64,000 nucleotides of DNA from NCBI RefSeq assembly GCF_900590755.1, contig NZ_UUOC01000004.1, forward strand, positions 124,001-188,000, read 5' to 3'. This document shows, piece after piece, positions 56,489 to 64,000 of this stretch. The DNA is from Pseudomonas viridiflava (GTDB lineage Bacteria > Pseudomonadota > Gammaproteobacteria > Pseudomonadales > Pseudomonadaceae). The notes under the pieces are model-generated. The model did not search any database, had not been told where the DNA came from, and was given only the letters and a program-made list of their open reading frames with translations. Each line of letters begins with the position of its first letter. Positions within the stretch are counted from its first letter, which is position 1. Made by a program: the position numbers and the translations under genes.

Positions 56489-59400
56489 GTGTCGATTCAT
56501 ATTGCCTTGCACCACGTTACGCATTACCGCTACGAACGAGCGGTTGAACTGGGCCCGCAGATTGTTCGCCTGCGTCCGGCCGCTCATAGCCGCACCCGGG
56601 TTCTGTCGTACTCGCTGAAAGTGCTGCCTGAAAATCACTTCATCAACTGGCAGCAAGACCCCCAAGGCAATTATCTCGCGCGTCTGGTTTTCCCCGAGAA
56701 GACCAACGAGCTGCGCGTGGAGGTTGATCTGGTCGCCGAGATGGCGGTGTTCAACCCCTTCGATTTCTTCCTCGAACCCTATGCCGAGAAGATCCCGTTC
56801 TTCTATGCCAGCGAAGAGCAGCGCGAATTGGCGCCTTATCTGGAAAAGCTGCCGCTTTCGCCGCGCTTTGCCGCTTATCTGGACAGTATCGACCGCACGC
56901 CGCTGCCGGCCATCGACTTTCTGGTAGGCCTGAATCAACGCTTGAGCCAGGACATTGCCTACCTGATCCGCATGGAACCCGGCGTTCAGACCCCGGAATT
57001 CACGCTGGAAAACGCTTCCGGCTCGTGCCGCGATTCGGCGTGGCTGCTGGTGCAGTTGCTGCGCCATCTGGGCATGGCGGCGCGGTTTGTATCGGGCTAT
57101 CTGATCCAGCTCAAGGCTGATGTCGAAGCGCTCGACGGTCCGTCCGGGACCGATGTGGACTTCACTGATCTGCACGCCTGGTGCGAGGTCTATCTGCCCG
57201 GCGCTGGCTGGGTCGGGCTCGATGCTACCTCCGGCCTGTTCGCGGGCGAGGGGCACATTCCGTTGGCGTGCAGCCCGGAGCCTTCATCGGCAGCGCCGAT
57301 CAGTGGTCTGGTTGAACCTTGCGAAACCGAGTTCAGCCACGAGATGTCGGTCCGCCGGATCTGGGAAGCACCGCGTGTCACCAAGCCGTACACCGAAGAG
57401 CAGTGGGCCGAAATTCAGGCGCTGGGGCACAAGATCGACAGCGATCTGACCCGCGACGACGTGCGCCTGACCATGGGCGGCGAGCCGACTTTCGTGTCCA
57501 TCGATGATCGAGACGGTGCTGAATGGAACACTGCGGCGCTGGGTCCGAAAAAACGTGAACTGTCTGCCGAGCTGTTTCAGCGCATGCGCGCCCATTACGC
57601 GCCGCTGGGTATCGTGCATTTCGGCCAGGGCAAGTGGTACCCCGGCGAGCAATTGCCGCGCTGGTCGCTGAACTGCTTCTGGCGCAAGGACGGTCAGCCG
57701 GTGTGGCGCAACAATGCGCTGATCGCCGAAGAAACCCAGGACTACGGCGCCACCGGCGAGCTGGCCGGGAAGTTTCTGGCCAGTGTTGCCGAACGCCTGA
57801 AGCTACCCGCACGCTTTGTGTTCCCGGCTTACGAAGACAACTTCTATTACCTGTGGCGCGAAGGTGCGCTGCCTGCCAACGTCAGCGCCGAGGATTCGCG
57901 TCTAGGGGATGAGCTGGAGCGGGCGCGCTTGCGCAAGGTCTTCGCTCAGGGCCTGGATAAAATCATCGGTCAGGTGTTGCCGCTTGCGCGCAGCGCTGAC
58001 GGTGATCGTTGGCAGAGCGGCCGCTGGTATTTGCGTGACAACCATTGCCGTCTGGTGCCGGGTGATTCGGCGCTGGGCTATCGACTGCCGCTGGCTTCCC
58101 AGCCTTGGGTCAAGGCGGCGGAATATCCGTTCATCCATCCCACCGACCATAACCAGGACTTTGCGGAGCTGCCGGATGGCGAACAGATTCAGTCGCAACT
58201 CAGCGGTCTGAAGGAAGCTGATGACGCCAACGCCGAGCGTATGCCGAAGATCGACGAATCCGCCGACTGGCTGACCCGCACGGCGCTGTGTGCCGAGGCC
58301 CGGGAAGGGCGCTTGTACCTGTTCATGCCGCCGCTGGAGAAGCTTGAGCATTATCTGGAACTGACGGCGGCTATCGAGGCTACGGCCCAAGAGCTGAACT
58401 GCCCTGTGTTGCTGGAAGGCTACGAGCCGCCGAGCGATCCGCGTCTGGCCAATTTCCGGATTACCCCGGACCCAGGTGTCATTGAGGTCAACGTTCAGCC
58501 GTCTGCAACGTGGGACGAGTTGGTCGAGCGAACGGAATTCCTCTATGAGCAGGCACGCCTCACGCGCCTGACCACCGAGAAGTTCATGATCGACGGTCGC
58601 CACACCGGCACCGGTGGCGGCAACCACTTTGTCATGGGCGGCGCGACGCCAGGGGATTCACCCTTCCTGCGCCGTCCTGACTTGCTGCGCAGTCTGCTCA
58701 GTTACTGGCACAACCACCCATCGCTGTCGTACCTGTTTTCTGGCCTGTTCATCGGTCCTACCTCCCAGGCTCCACGGGTGGACGAAGCGCGTAACGATTC
58801 GCTGTATGAAATGGAACTGGCCTTTTCGCAAATGCCTGAACCCGGCGAAGAGGTCGCGCCGTGGCTGGTCGACCGTTTGCTGCGCAATTTGCTGATCGAC
58901 GTCACGGGCAACACCCACCGCGCCGAGTTCTGCATCGACAAGCTGTATTCCCCGGATGGCGCGACTGGCCGTCTTGGCTTGCTGGAGTTGCGGGCCTTCG
59001 AAATGCCGCCCCATGCACGCATGAGCCTGGCTCAGCAGTTGTTGCTGCGTGCGCTGGTGGCGCGTTTCTGGCGTGAGCCGTATGCCCCTGCGAAGCTGGC
59101 CCGCTGGGGGACGCAACTGCATGACCGATTCATGCTGCCGCATTTTATCGAGCAGGATTTTGCTGACGTCATCGAAGAGTTGAACAGCGCTGGCTACCCG
59201 CTACGCGCCGACTGGTTCGCTGCGCATCTGGAATTCCGCTTCCCGAAAGTCGGCGATTACACCGTCAGTGGCATCGACCTGGAAATACGTCAGGCTCTTG
59301 AACCCTGGCATGTGCTGGGTGAAGAAGGCTCGGCAGGGGGCGCGGTGCGTTATGTGGATTCGTCCCTGGAGCGCTTGCAAGTCAAGATTAGCGGCCTGCC

Positions 59401-59779
59401 GCCGACACGATATGTACTGACCTGTAATGGCGTTGCGATACCATTGCAGCCCACAGGGCGAGTTGGCGAGTTTGTTGCGGGTGTGCGTTATCGCGCCTGG
59501 CAACCGGCCAACTGCCTGCAACCGACCATCCCCGTGCATGCGCCGTTGGTATTCGACCTGATCGATACCTGGATGCAGCGCTCCCTGGGCGGCTGCGAGT
59601 ATCATGTCGCGCATCCTGGCGGCCGTAATTACGAGACGTTACCGGTCAACGCCAACGAAGCGGAAAGCCGGCGTCTGGCGCGGTTCTTCAGGATCGGCCA
59701 CACCCCCGGCAAATTGGAAGTGCCACTGCTGAGCATTAATGATGAACTGCCGATGACGCTGGATATGCGTTTGCATTGA
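56489..59779 (+). CDS. Transglutaminase-like / DUF2126 protein
   Basis: The protein has 1096 residues from GTG 56489 with a perfect AGGAGG upstream. The N-terminal transglutaminase part (to about 275) begins SIHIALHHVTHYRYERAVEL and carries a Cys in ASGSCRDSAWLLVQLLRHLG (near 185), His in DLHAWCEVY and Asp in GLDATSGLF: a complete Cys-His-Asp triad. The rest is DUF2126 (LTMGGEPTFVSIDDRDGAEW and onward). In published comparative studies, such genes travel with permuted ATP-grasp and alpha-E genes and are thought to form and trim a peptide-like product. Its two partners follow downstream. Confidence 0.9.
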   Translation: MSIHIALHHVTHYRYERAVELGPQIVRLRPAAHSRTRVLSYSLKVLPENHFINWQQDPQGNYLARLVFPEKTNELRVEVDLVAEMAVFNPFDFFLEPYAEKIPFFYASEEQRELAPYLEKLPLSPRFAAYLDSIDRTPLPAIDFLVGLNQRLSQDIAYLIRMEPGVQTPEFTLENASGSCRDSAWLLVQLLRHLGMAARFVSGYLIQLKADVEALDGPSGTDVDFTDLHAWCEVYLPGAGWVGLDATSGLFAGEGHIPLACSPEPSSAAPISGLVEPCETEFSHEMSVRRIWEAPRVTKPYTEEQWAEIQALGHKIDSDLTRDDVRLTMGGEPTFVSIDDRDGAEWNTAALGPKKRELSAELFQRMRAHYAPLGIVHFGQGKWYPGEQLPRWSLNCFWRKDGQPVWRNNALIAEETQDYGATGELAGKFLASVAERLKLPARFVFPAYEDNFYYLWREGALPANVSAEDSRLGDELERARLRKVFAQGLDKIIGQVLPLARSADGDRWQSGRWYLRDNHCRLVPGDSALGYRLPLASQPWVKAAEYPFIHPTDHNQDFAELPDGEQIQSQLSGLKEADDANAERMPKIDESADWLTRTALCAEAREGRLYLFMPPLEKLEHYLELTAAIEATAQELNCPVLLEGYEPPSDPRLANFRITPDPGVIEVNVQPSATWDELVERTEFLYEQARLTRLTTEKFMIDGRHTGTGGGNHFVMGGATPGDSPFLRRPDLLRSLLSYWHNHPSLSYLFSGLFIGPTSQAPRVDEARNDSLYEMELAFSQMPEPGEEVAPWLVDRLLRNLLIDVTGNTHRAEFCIDKLYSPDGATGRLGLLELRAFEMPPHARMSLAQQLLLRALVARFWREPYAPAKLARWGTQLHDRFMLPHFIEQDFADVIEELNSAGYPLRADWFAAHLEFRFPKVGDYTVSGIDLEIRQALEPWHVLGEEGSAGGAVRYVDSSLERLQVKISGLPPTRYVLTCNGVAIPLQPTGRVGEFVAGVRYRAWQPANCLQPTIPVHAPLVFDLIDTWMQRSLGGCEYHVAHPGGRNYETLPVNANEAESRRLARFFRIGHTPGKLEVPLLSINDELPMTLDMRLH

Positions 59780-59804
59780 GAGGCTGGCAGGCATAGAGCG
59801 GAAC

Positions 59805-59875
59805 CTGTAGGAGCGAACTTGTTCGCGAGGCGGTGTGTCAGGTCTGACGTCTCGCGAACAAGTTCGCTCCTACAG
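59805..59875. repeat. REPIN-type inverted repeat (GGAGCGAACTTGTTCGCGAG class)
   Basis: The arms CTGTAGGAGCGAACTTGTTC and GAACAAGTTCGCTCCTACAG are perfect; this class occurs once here, between the first and second genes of the operon. Confidence 0.9.
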
Positions 59876-59987
59876 GAGTCCGGTATCGTTAGTTAATAAA
59901 AAGTAATTCCGCCAGCCCGATGCAACCGTTCATTGGCTGACATCTGACTGCGCTAATCTGAAATCTTTAGTCTCTGCCGAGCCTTCC

Positions 59988-62483
59988 ATGCCCGATTTGC
60001 TTGACCGCTACCCGCTGTTCCCGGGTACCTATCACGAAATGCTTGATGCCAGCGGTGCCGTTCGCCCGCATTGGCAACGCCTGTACGAGCATCTGCAACG
60101 CAGTACTCCCGCGCAATTGATGCAACGCCAGGCCCTGTTGGCCCGGCAGATTCAGGAAAACGGTGTCACGTACAACGTCTATGCCGACCCCAAGGGCGCC
60201 GACCGGCCGTGGGAGCTGGATCTGCTGCCGCATTTGATTCCTGCTGAAGAGTGGCAGCACGTTGCAGCCGGCATCGCGCAGCGTGGACGCTTGCTCAATG
60301 CTGTGCTGGCCGACCTTTATGGCCCGCAAACCCTGATCGCCAATGGCCTGCTGCCCGCCGAACTGGTGTTTGGTCACAACAACTTCCTGTGGCCGTGCCA
60401 GGGCGTGGTGCCGCCGGAAGGCATTTTCCTGCACATGTACGCCGTGGATCTGGCCCGTACTCCCGATGGCCGCTGGTGGGTGACTGCGGACCGTACCCAG
60501 GCGCCCTCCGGTGCCGGTTACGCACTGGAGAACCGCCAGATCGTGTCCCGCGCCTTTCCGGAAACCTACCGCGACTTGCAGGTTCAACATCTGTCCGGAT
60601 TTTTCCGCACGTTGCAGGAAACCCTGGCGCGTCAGGCCCCGGTCAACAACGAAACACCTCTGGTGGTGTTGCTGACGCCGGGGCGTTTCAATGAAAGCTA
60701 TTTCGAGCACCTGTATCTGGCACGTCAGCTGGGCTATCCGCTGGTTGAAGGCGGCGACCTCACGGTGCGAGACGCGACGGTCTACCTCAAGACCCTCAGC
60801 GGCCTGCGCCGGGTTCACGCGATCATGCGTCGTCTGGACGATGACTTCTGCGATCCGCTGGAATTGCGTACCGATTCGGCACTAGGCGTTCCCGGTCTGC
60901 TGGAAGCCGTGCGCCAAGGCCGTGTGCTGGTGGCCAACGCCTTGGGCAGCGGCGTACTTGAGTCGCCGGGCCTGTTGGGCTTTCTGCCGAAAATTTGTCA
61001 GCACCTGTTTGGCGAAGACCTGATCCTGCCGTCGGTCGCTACCTGGTGGTGCGGCGAGCCCCCTGTACTGGCCGAAGCCTTGGCCAAGTTGCCGGAACTG
61101 CTGATCAAGCCTGCATTCCCTTCCCAGAGTTTCGCGCCGGTGTTCGGCCGGGATCTGAATGAGGCGCAACGGCAGAAGCTGGCGTTGCGCATGCAGGCGC
61201 GGCCTTACGCTTATGTCGCCCAGGAACTGGCGCAGCTCTCCCACGCGCCGATCTGGCAGCCGGACGGCGAGCAGTTGCAGCCACGGGCCATCGGCATGCG
61301 TGTGTATGCCGTGGCCAGCAACGACGGCTATCGTGTGCTGCCCGGCGGCCTGACCCGGGTCGCCGCCGAAGCCGATGCCGATGTGGTGTCGATGCAGCGC
61401 GGCGGTGCGAGCAAAGACACCTGGGTGCTCGGCGAGCTTTCCCAGGCCGGTGAACCCTGGAAAGGCCAGCGCACACTGGGCGTTCATGACCTGATCCGCC
61501 GCGACCCCTATCTGCCGTCGCGGGTCGTGGAAAACCTGTTCTGGTTCGGCCGTTATTGCGAACGCTGCGACAACAGCGCCCGGCTGCTGCGCATCATGCT
61601 GGCCCGTTACGTGGACGGCGATGATCCTGTGGCCCTTGAGGCTGCCGTGGCGCTGGGTGAGCGCCTGAACCTGCTGCCTGATGAGGAAGAGGGCGGCGAA
61701 TTGCATGAGCGGCTGCTGGCGGCCCTTCTCGGCGAAGAGTGGCCGTTCAGCCTGCGTGCCAATCTGCAACGCTTGCAGTGGGCGGCCTCGCAGGTACGCG
61801 GCAAGCTATCCCGGGAAAACTGGCAGGCGTTGGTCGAACTGCAACGCGAAGCCATGAGCCTTGAAGCTAAAGAGCCGGACTTCGGCGAACTGCTGGATTT
61901 CCTGAATCGACTGGTGATGTCCCTGGCGGCCCTCTCGGGTTTCGCTCTGGACGACATGACGCGCGACGAAGGCTGGCGTTTCCTGATGATTGGCCGGCGT
62001 GTCGAGCGCCTGAAGTTCCTCAGTACCAGCCTGGCAGCGTTCCTGCGGGGCGTGGCCGCGACCGATCAGGCCGGGCTGGAATGGTTGCTGGAACTGGGCA
62101 ACAGCAGCATCACTTATCGCTCCCGTTATCTGGCAGTGCCGCAGTTGATACCGGTGCTGGACTTGCTCTTGCTCGACGATCAGAACCCCCACGCGGTGCT
62201 GTTCCAGCTCAAGCTGGTGTCGCGCTCGCTCAACCGTTTGAACGAAGATTTCGGCGCGCCGCGAGACGCAAGCCTGGGTACGTTGGTGCGCCGGCTGTCG
62301 AGCTTCGATCTGGGCTGCCTGGAGAACCCTTTGTTTGGTGAAAGCAGCCTGCGGGCCGTGCTCGATGGCCTTGCCGATCTGCTGCAAACCATTGGCGATG
62401 CCAGCGGGCAGGTGTCTGATCGCCTGGCCCTGCGCCATTTCGCCCACGTTGACGATATCAGCCAGCGCACGGTGTCCGTCTGA
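59988..62483 (+). CDS. Circularly permuted ATP-grasp and alpha-E domain fusion protein
   Basis: The protein has 831 residues. The N-terminal ~480 residues are the permuted ATP-grasp (DUF404/DUF407 type), with GVTYNVYADPKGADRPWELD, ADRTQAPSGAGYALENR and ALGSGVLESPGLLGFLP. The C-terminal ~320 residues are the helical alpha-E (DUF403) domain, beginning LPSRVVENLFWFGRYCERCD. In many bacteria these are two genes; here they are fused. A ligase forming amide bonds is the inference for the first half; the alpha-E function is unknown. The stop overlaps the next start (TGATG). Confidence 0.9.
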   Translation: MPDLLDRYPLFPGTYHEMLDASGAVRPHWQRLYEHLQRSTPAQLMQRQALLARQIQENGVTYNVYADPKGADRPWELDLLPHLIPAEEWQHVAAGIAQRGRLLNAVLADLYGPQTLIANGLLPAELVFGHNNFLWPCQGVVPPEGIFLHMYAVDLARTPDGRWWVTADRTQAPSGAGYALENRQIVSRAFPETYRDLQVQHLSGFFRTLQETLARQAPVNNETPLVVLLTPGRFNESYFEHLYLARQLGYPLVEGGDLTVRDATVYLKTLSGLRRVHAIMRRLDDDFCDPLELRTDSALGVPGLLEAVRQGRVLVANALGSGVLESPGLLGFLPKICQHLFGEDLILPSVATWWCGEPPVLAEALAKLPELLIKPAFPSQSFAPVFGRDLNEAQRQKLALRMQARPYAYVAQELAQLSHAPIWQPDGEQLQPRAIGMRVYAVASNDGYRVLPGGLTRVAAEADADVVSMQRGGASKDTWVLGELSQAGEPWKGQRTLGVHDLIRRDPYLPSRVVENLFWFGRYCERCDNSARLLRIMLARYVDGDDPVALEAAVALGERLNLLPDEEEGGELHERLLAALLGEEWPFSLRANLQRLQWAASQVRGKLSRENWQALVELQREAMSLEAKEPDFGELLDFLNRLVMSLAALSGFALDDMTRDEGWRFLMIGRRVERLKFLSTSLAAFLRGVAATDQAGLEWLLELGNSSITYRSRYLAVPQLIPVLDLLLLDDQNPHAVLFQLKLVSRSLNRLNEDFGAPRDASLGTLVRRLSSFDLGCLENPLFGESSLRAVLDGLADLLQTIGDASGQVSDRLALRHFAHVDDISQRTVSV

Positions 62484-63376
62484 TGAGCGCCCATTACCAG
62501 ATTTTTCACGACACGCACTACAAATACGACAGCCCGGTTTCTTTGGCCCAACAGCTGGCGCATCTCTGGCCGCGGCCTAGTGATTGGCAGCGTTGCACCG
62601 AGCAGCAACTGTTGATCAGCCCGATCCCGACTATTCGCCGGGACGAGTTCGATGTGTTTGGCAACCCGCTGACACGTCTGGCGTTCGAGCGGCCCCACGA
62701 TGAGTTGCAGGTCAATGCGCGTTTGCGGGTTGAAGTGCTGGAGCGGCCTGTTTTGGACTTTCAACAGTCTCCGGCCTGGGAAAGCACCCGCAACGCGATG
62801 ATGTACAGCACCCGGCCGATGTCGGCAGACATTCTTGAAGCCTGTCGTTACCGCTTCGAGTCGCCGTATGTGCATTTGAAGCAGTCGTTCATCGAGTTCT
62901 CGGCCGATTGCTTCACAGCGGGCCAGCCGTTGATGCTCTGCGTGCAGGCGTTGATGGAGAAGATCTTCACCGAGTTCACCTTCGACGGTGAGGCGACACA
63001 AGTGGCAACTCCGCTGGTGGAGGTGCTGGAAACCCGTCGCGGTGTCTGCCAGGACTTCGCCCACTTGATGCTGGCCTGTCTGCGTTCGCGGGGCTTGTCG
63101 GCGCGCTACATCAGCGGCTATCTGCTGACTCAGCCACCACCGGGGCAGCCACGCTTGATCGGCGCCGATGCGTCACATGCCTGGGTTTCGGTGTTTTGTC
63201 CGGTGCTGGGCTGGGTGGATTTCGATCCGACCAACAACGTACAGCCTGCACTTGAGCACATCAGCCTGGCCTGGGGGCGGGATTTCTCGGACGTTTCGCC
63301 GTTGCGCGGGGTAATTCTGGGCGGCGGGAACCATGACCCGGAAGTGCGGGTGACGGTGATGCCGATTGAGGGGTGA
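62483..63376 (+). CDS. Transglutaminase family protein
   Basis: The protein has 297 residues. The N-terminal bacterial transglutaminase domain (YQIFHDTHYKYDSPVSLAQQ) is followed by a catalytic core with Cys in RRGVCQDFAHLMLACLR, His in GADASHAWVSVF and Asp in GWVDFDPTNN. It is likely a peptidase or amide-cleaving/forming enzyme working with the ATP-grasp product. It overlaps the previous gene by one base, so it is translationally coupled. Confidence 0.92.
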   Translation: MSAHYQIFHDTHYKYDSPVSLAQQLAHLWPRPSDWQRCTEQQLLISPIPTIRRDEFDVFGNPLTRLAFERPHDELQVNARLRVEVLERPVLDFQQSPAWESTRNAMMYSTRPMSADILEACRYRFESPYVHLKQSFIEFSADCFTAGQPLMLCVQALMEKIFTEFTFDGEATQVATPLVEVLETRRGVCQDFAHLMLACLRSRGLSARYISGYLLTQPPPGQPRLIGADASHAWVSVFCPVLGWVDFDPTNNVQPALEHISLAWGRDFSDVSPLRGVILGGGNHDPEVRVTVMPIEG

Positions 63377-63412
63377 AGTCTGGGTGCAAATGACCCATTT
63401 GTGGGAGCGGTC

Positions 63413-63503
63413 TGTGGGACCGGCTTTAGCCGGGAAGGCGGTCGCTCGGTAGGGAAAGATTTAGTGTCTGTCCCGGCCTCTTCCCGGCTAAAGCCGGTCC
63501 CAC
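63413..63503. repeat. REPIN-type inverted repeat (GGGACCGGCTTTAGCCGGGAAG class)
   Basis: The arms TGTGGGACCGGCTTTAGCCG and CGGCTAAAGCCGGTCCCACG match the 34087 copy. A single half-element, GTGGGAGCGG, precedes it at 63401. Confidence 0.85.
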
Positions 63504-63542
63504 GTCGTCATGCTTGCGGGTAAACATTTCCGGCAGGCGAAA

Positions 63543-63740
63543 TCAGCTTGCTGGCTTGTCGTCAGTAGTCGCCTGATCAGCCTGCGGCGCGTCGTCGGTA
63601 GGCTCTTCGCCTTCAACAGCTTCGCCTTCAGCGGTGGTTTCGGCCAAGGCAGCATTTTTGCGCTGTAGCTTTTCCTCTTTCTTCTGCTCTTTGGCCAGAT
63701 CTCTCTGACGTTTGGCGAAGGAGTAATTAGGTTTAGCCAT
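63543..63740 (-). CDS. Small charged protein of unknown function
   Basis: The protein has 65 residues from ATG 63740, with AGAGGA upstream. The N-terminal half is highly basic and helical (MAKPNYSFAKRQRDLAKEQK and KKEEKLQRKN); the second half is acidic and Ala/Thr-rich (GEAVEGEEPTDDAPQADQ), predicted disordered. It resembles short KRQRDLAKEQKK-type pseudomonad hypotheticals, which can bind nucleic acid or be stress proteins; no function can be assigned. Upstream in-frame codons to 63800 lack a likely start. Confidence 0.7.
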   Translation of the reverse strand: MAKPNYSFAKRQRDLAKEQKKEEKLQRKNAALAETTAEGEAVEGEEPTDDAPQADQATTDDKPAS

Positions 63741-63871
63741 GGGCGATCCTCTGTTCGGGCTGGAAATGCCGCCATTCTGCCTGAGAACGGCGCCGGACAC
63801 ACAGCGTTGTGCGTCCGATGGTGCAAAGGCTTAATTTCGGGCGGGCAGTTTTCGTCACTAATCTGCGGCAA

Positions 63872-63958
63872 TTACGCCTCGGATTCGCCTGAATCACAGC
63901 CGCAGGCGGCACAGGCATAAGCGGCGAACAGGTTACGGAAAAGGTTATTGAGCGGCAT
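63872..63958 (-). CDS. Possible 28-residue Cys-rich small protein
   Basis: ATG 63958 with AGGGA upstream encodes a 28-residue product beginning MPLNNLFRNLFAAYACAACG and ending with an acidic CDSGESEA. Three Cys lie in CAACGC and the N-terminal half is amphipathic. It could be a metal-binding microprotein or chance. Confidence 0.35.
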   Translation of the reverse strand: MPLNNLFRNLFAAYACAACGCDSGESEA

Positions 63959-64000
63959 GATGGCTTCCCTGATGGTCTGGCTGATGAACGGCGATGGCTC

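Overview
The window is a GC-rich gamma-proteobacterial chromosome segment from a Pseudomonas of the fluorescens/syringae type. The evidence is gene order and protein sequence: the run parE - phytase-like - retropepsin-like - parC - ahpA - serB - PilZ-type gene - psd - rhdA - HDOD gene - motAB - rsgA - orn - queG - nnr - tsaE - amiB - mutL - miaA - hfq - hflX - hflK - hflC - hisZ - purA - tRNA-Leu - rnr - rlmB - rpsF - rpsR - DUF2232 - rplI - dnaB - ygiQ follows, from memory, the order in P. aeruginosa PAO1 (about PA4967 down to PA4925). Species cannot be fixed from the sequence alone.

Layout. 1-4181: topoisomerase IV locus (parE 3' end, two small envelope genes, parC). 4361-8276: a PqiC-like lipoprotein, an acyltransferase-3 membrane enzyme and AhpA. 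8407-15066: serB, then a minus-strand block with a PilZ-like gene and an HDOD-rhdA-psd operon. 15195-17166: motAB behind a good sigma-28 promoter. 17337-31184: rsgA, orn, a TRIC-type channel, queG, and the long nnr-tsaE-amiB-mutL-miaA-hfq-hflX-hflK-hflC series of wall, tRNA-modification, repair, RNA-chaperone and membrane-protease genes. 31469-36226: hisZ, purA, a chemoreceptor. 36423-36857: two identical tRNA-Leu(CAG) units on the minus strand. 37019-44308: rnr-rlmB and the rpsF-rpsR-DUF2232-rplI-dnaB operon.

The region 44315-56309 is accessory apart from ygiQ. It holds a 1516-residue toxin-like gene convergent with dnaB. It also holds a tandemly duplicated two-gene cassette (51499-56198): a ~490-residue protein of unknown function followed by a small Sec-exported protein, with REP-type inverted repeats at all three boundaries. 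The first small gene is frameshifted. The last region, 56378-63376, is a three-gene operon (transglutaminase/DUF2126, circularly permuted ATP-grasp plus alpha-E fusion, transglutaminase). It is preceded by a near-consensus sigma-54 promoter and an NtrC-like site, which suggests nitrogen control of a predicted peptide-forming or peptide-trimming system.

Fifteen REP/REPIN-type inverted repeats or degenerate relatives in several sequence classes sit in intergenic regions. No CRISPR array, prophage, IS element or rRNA was seen.
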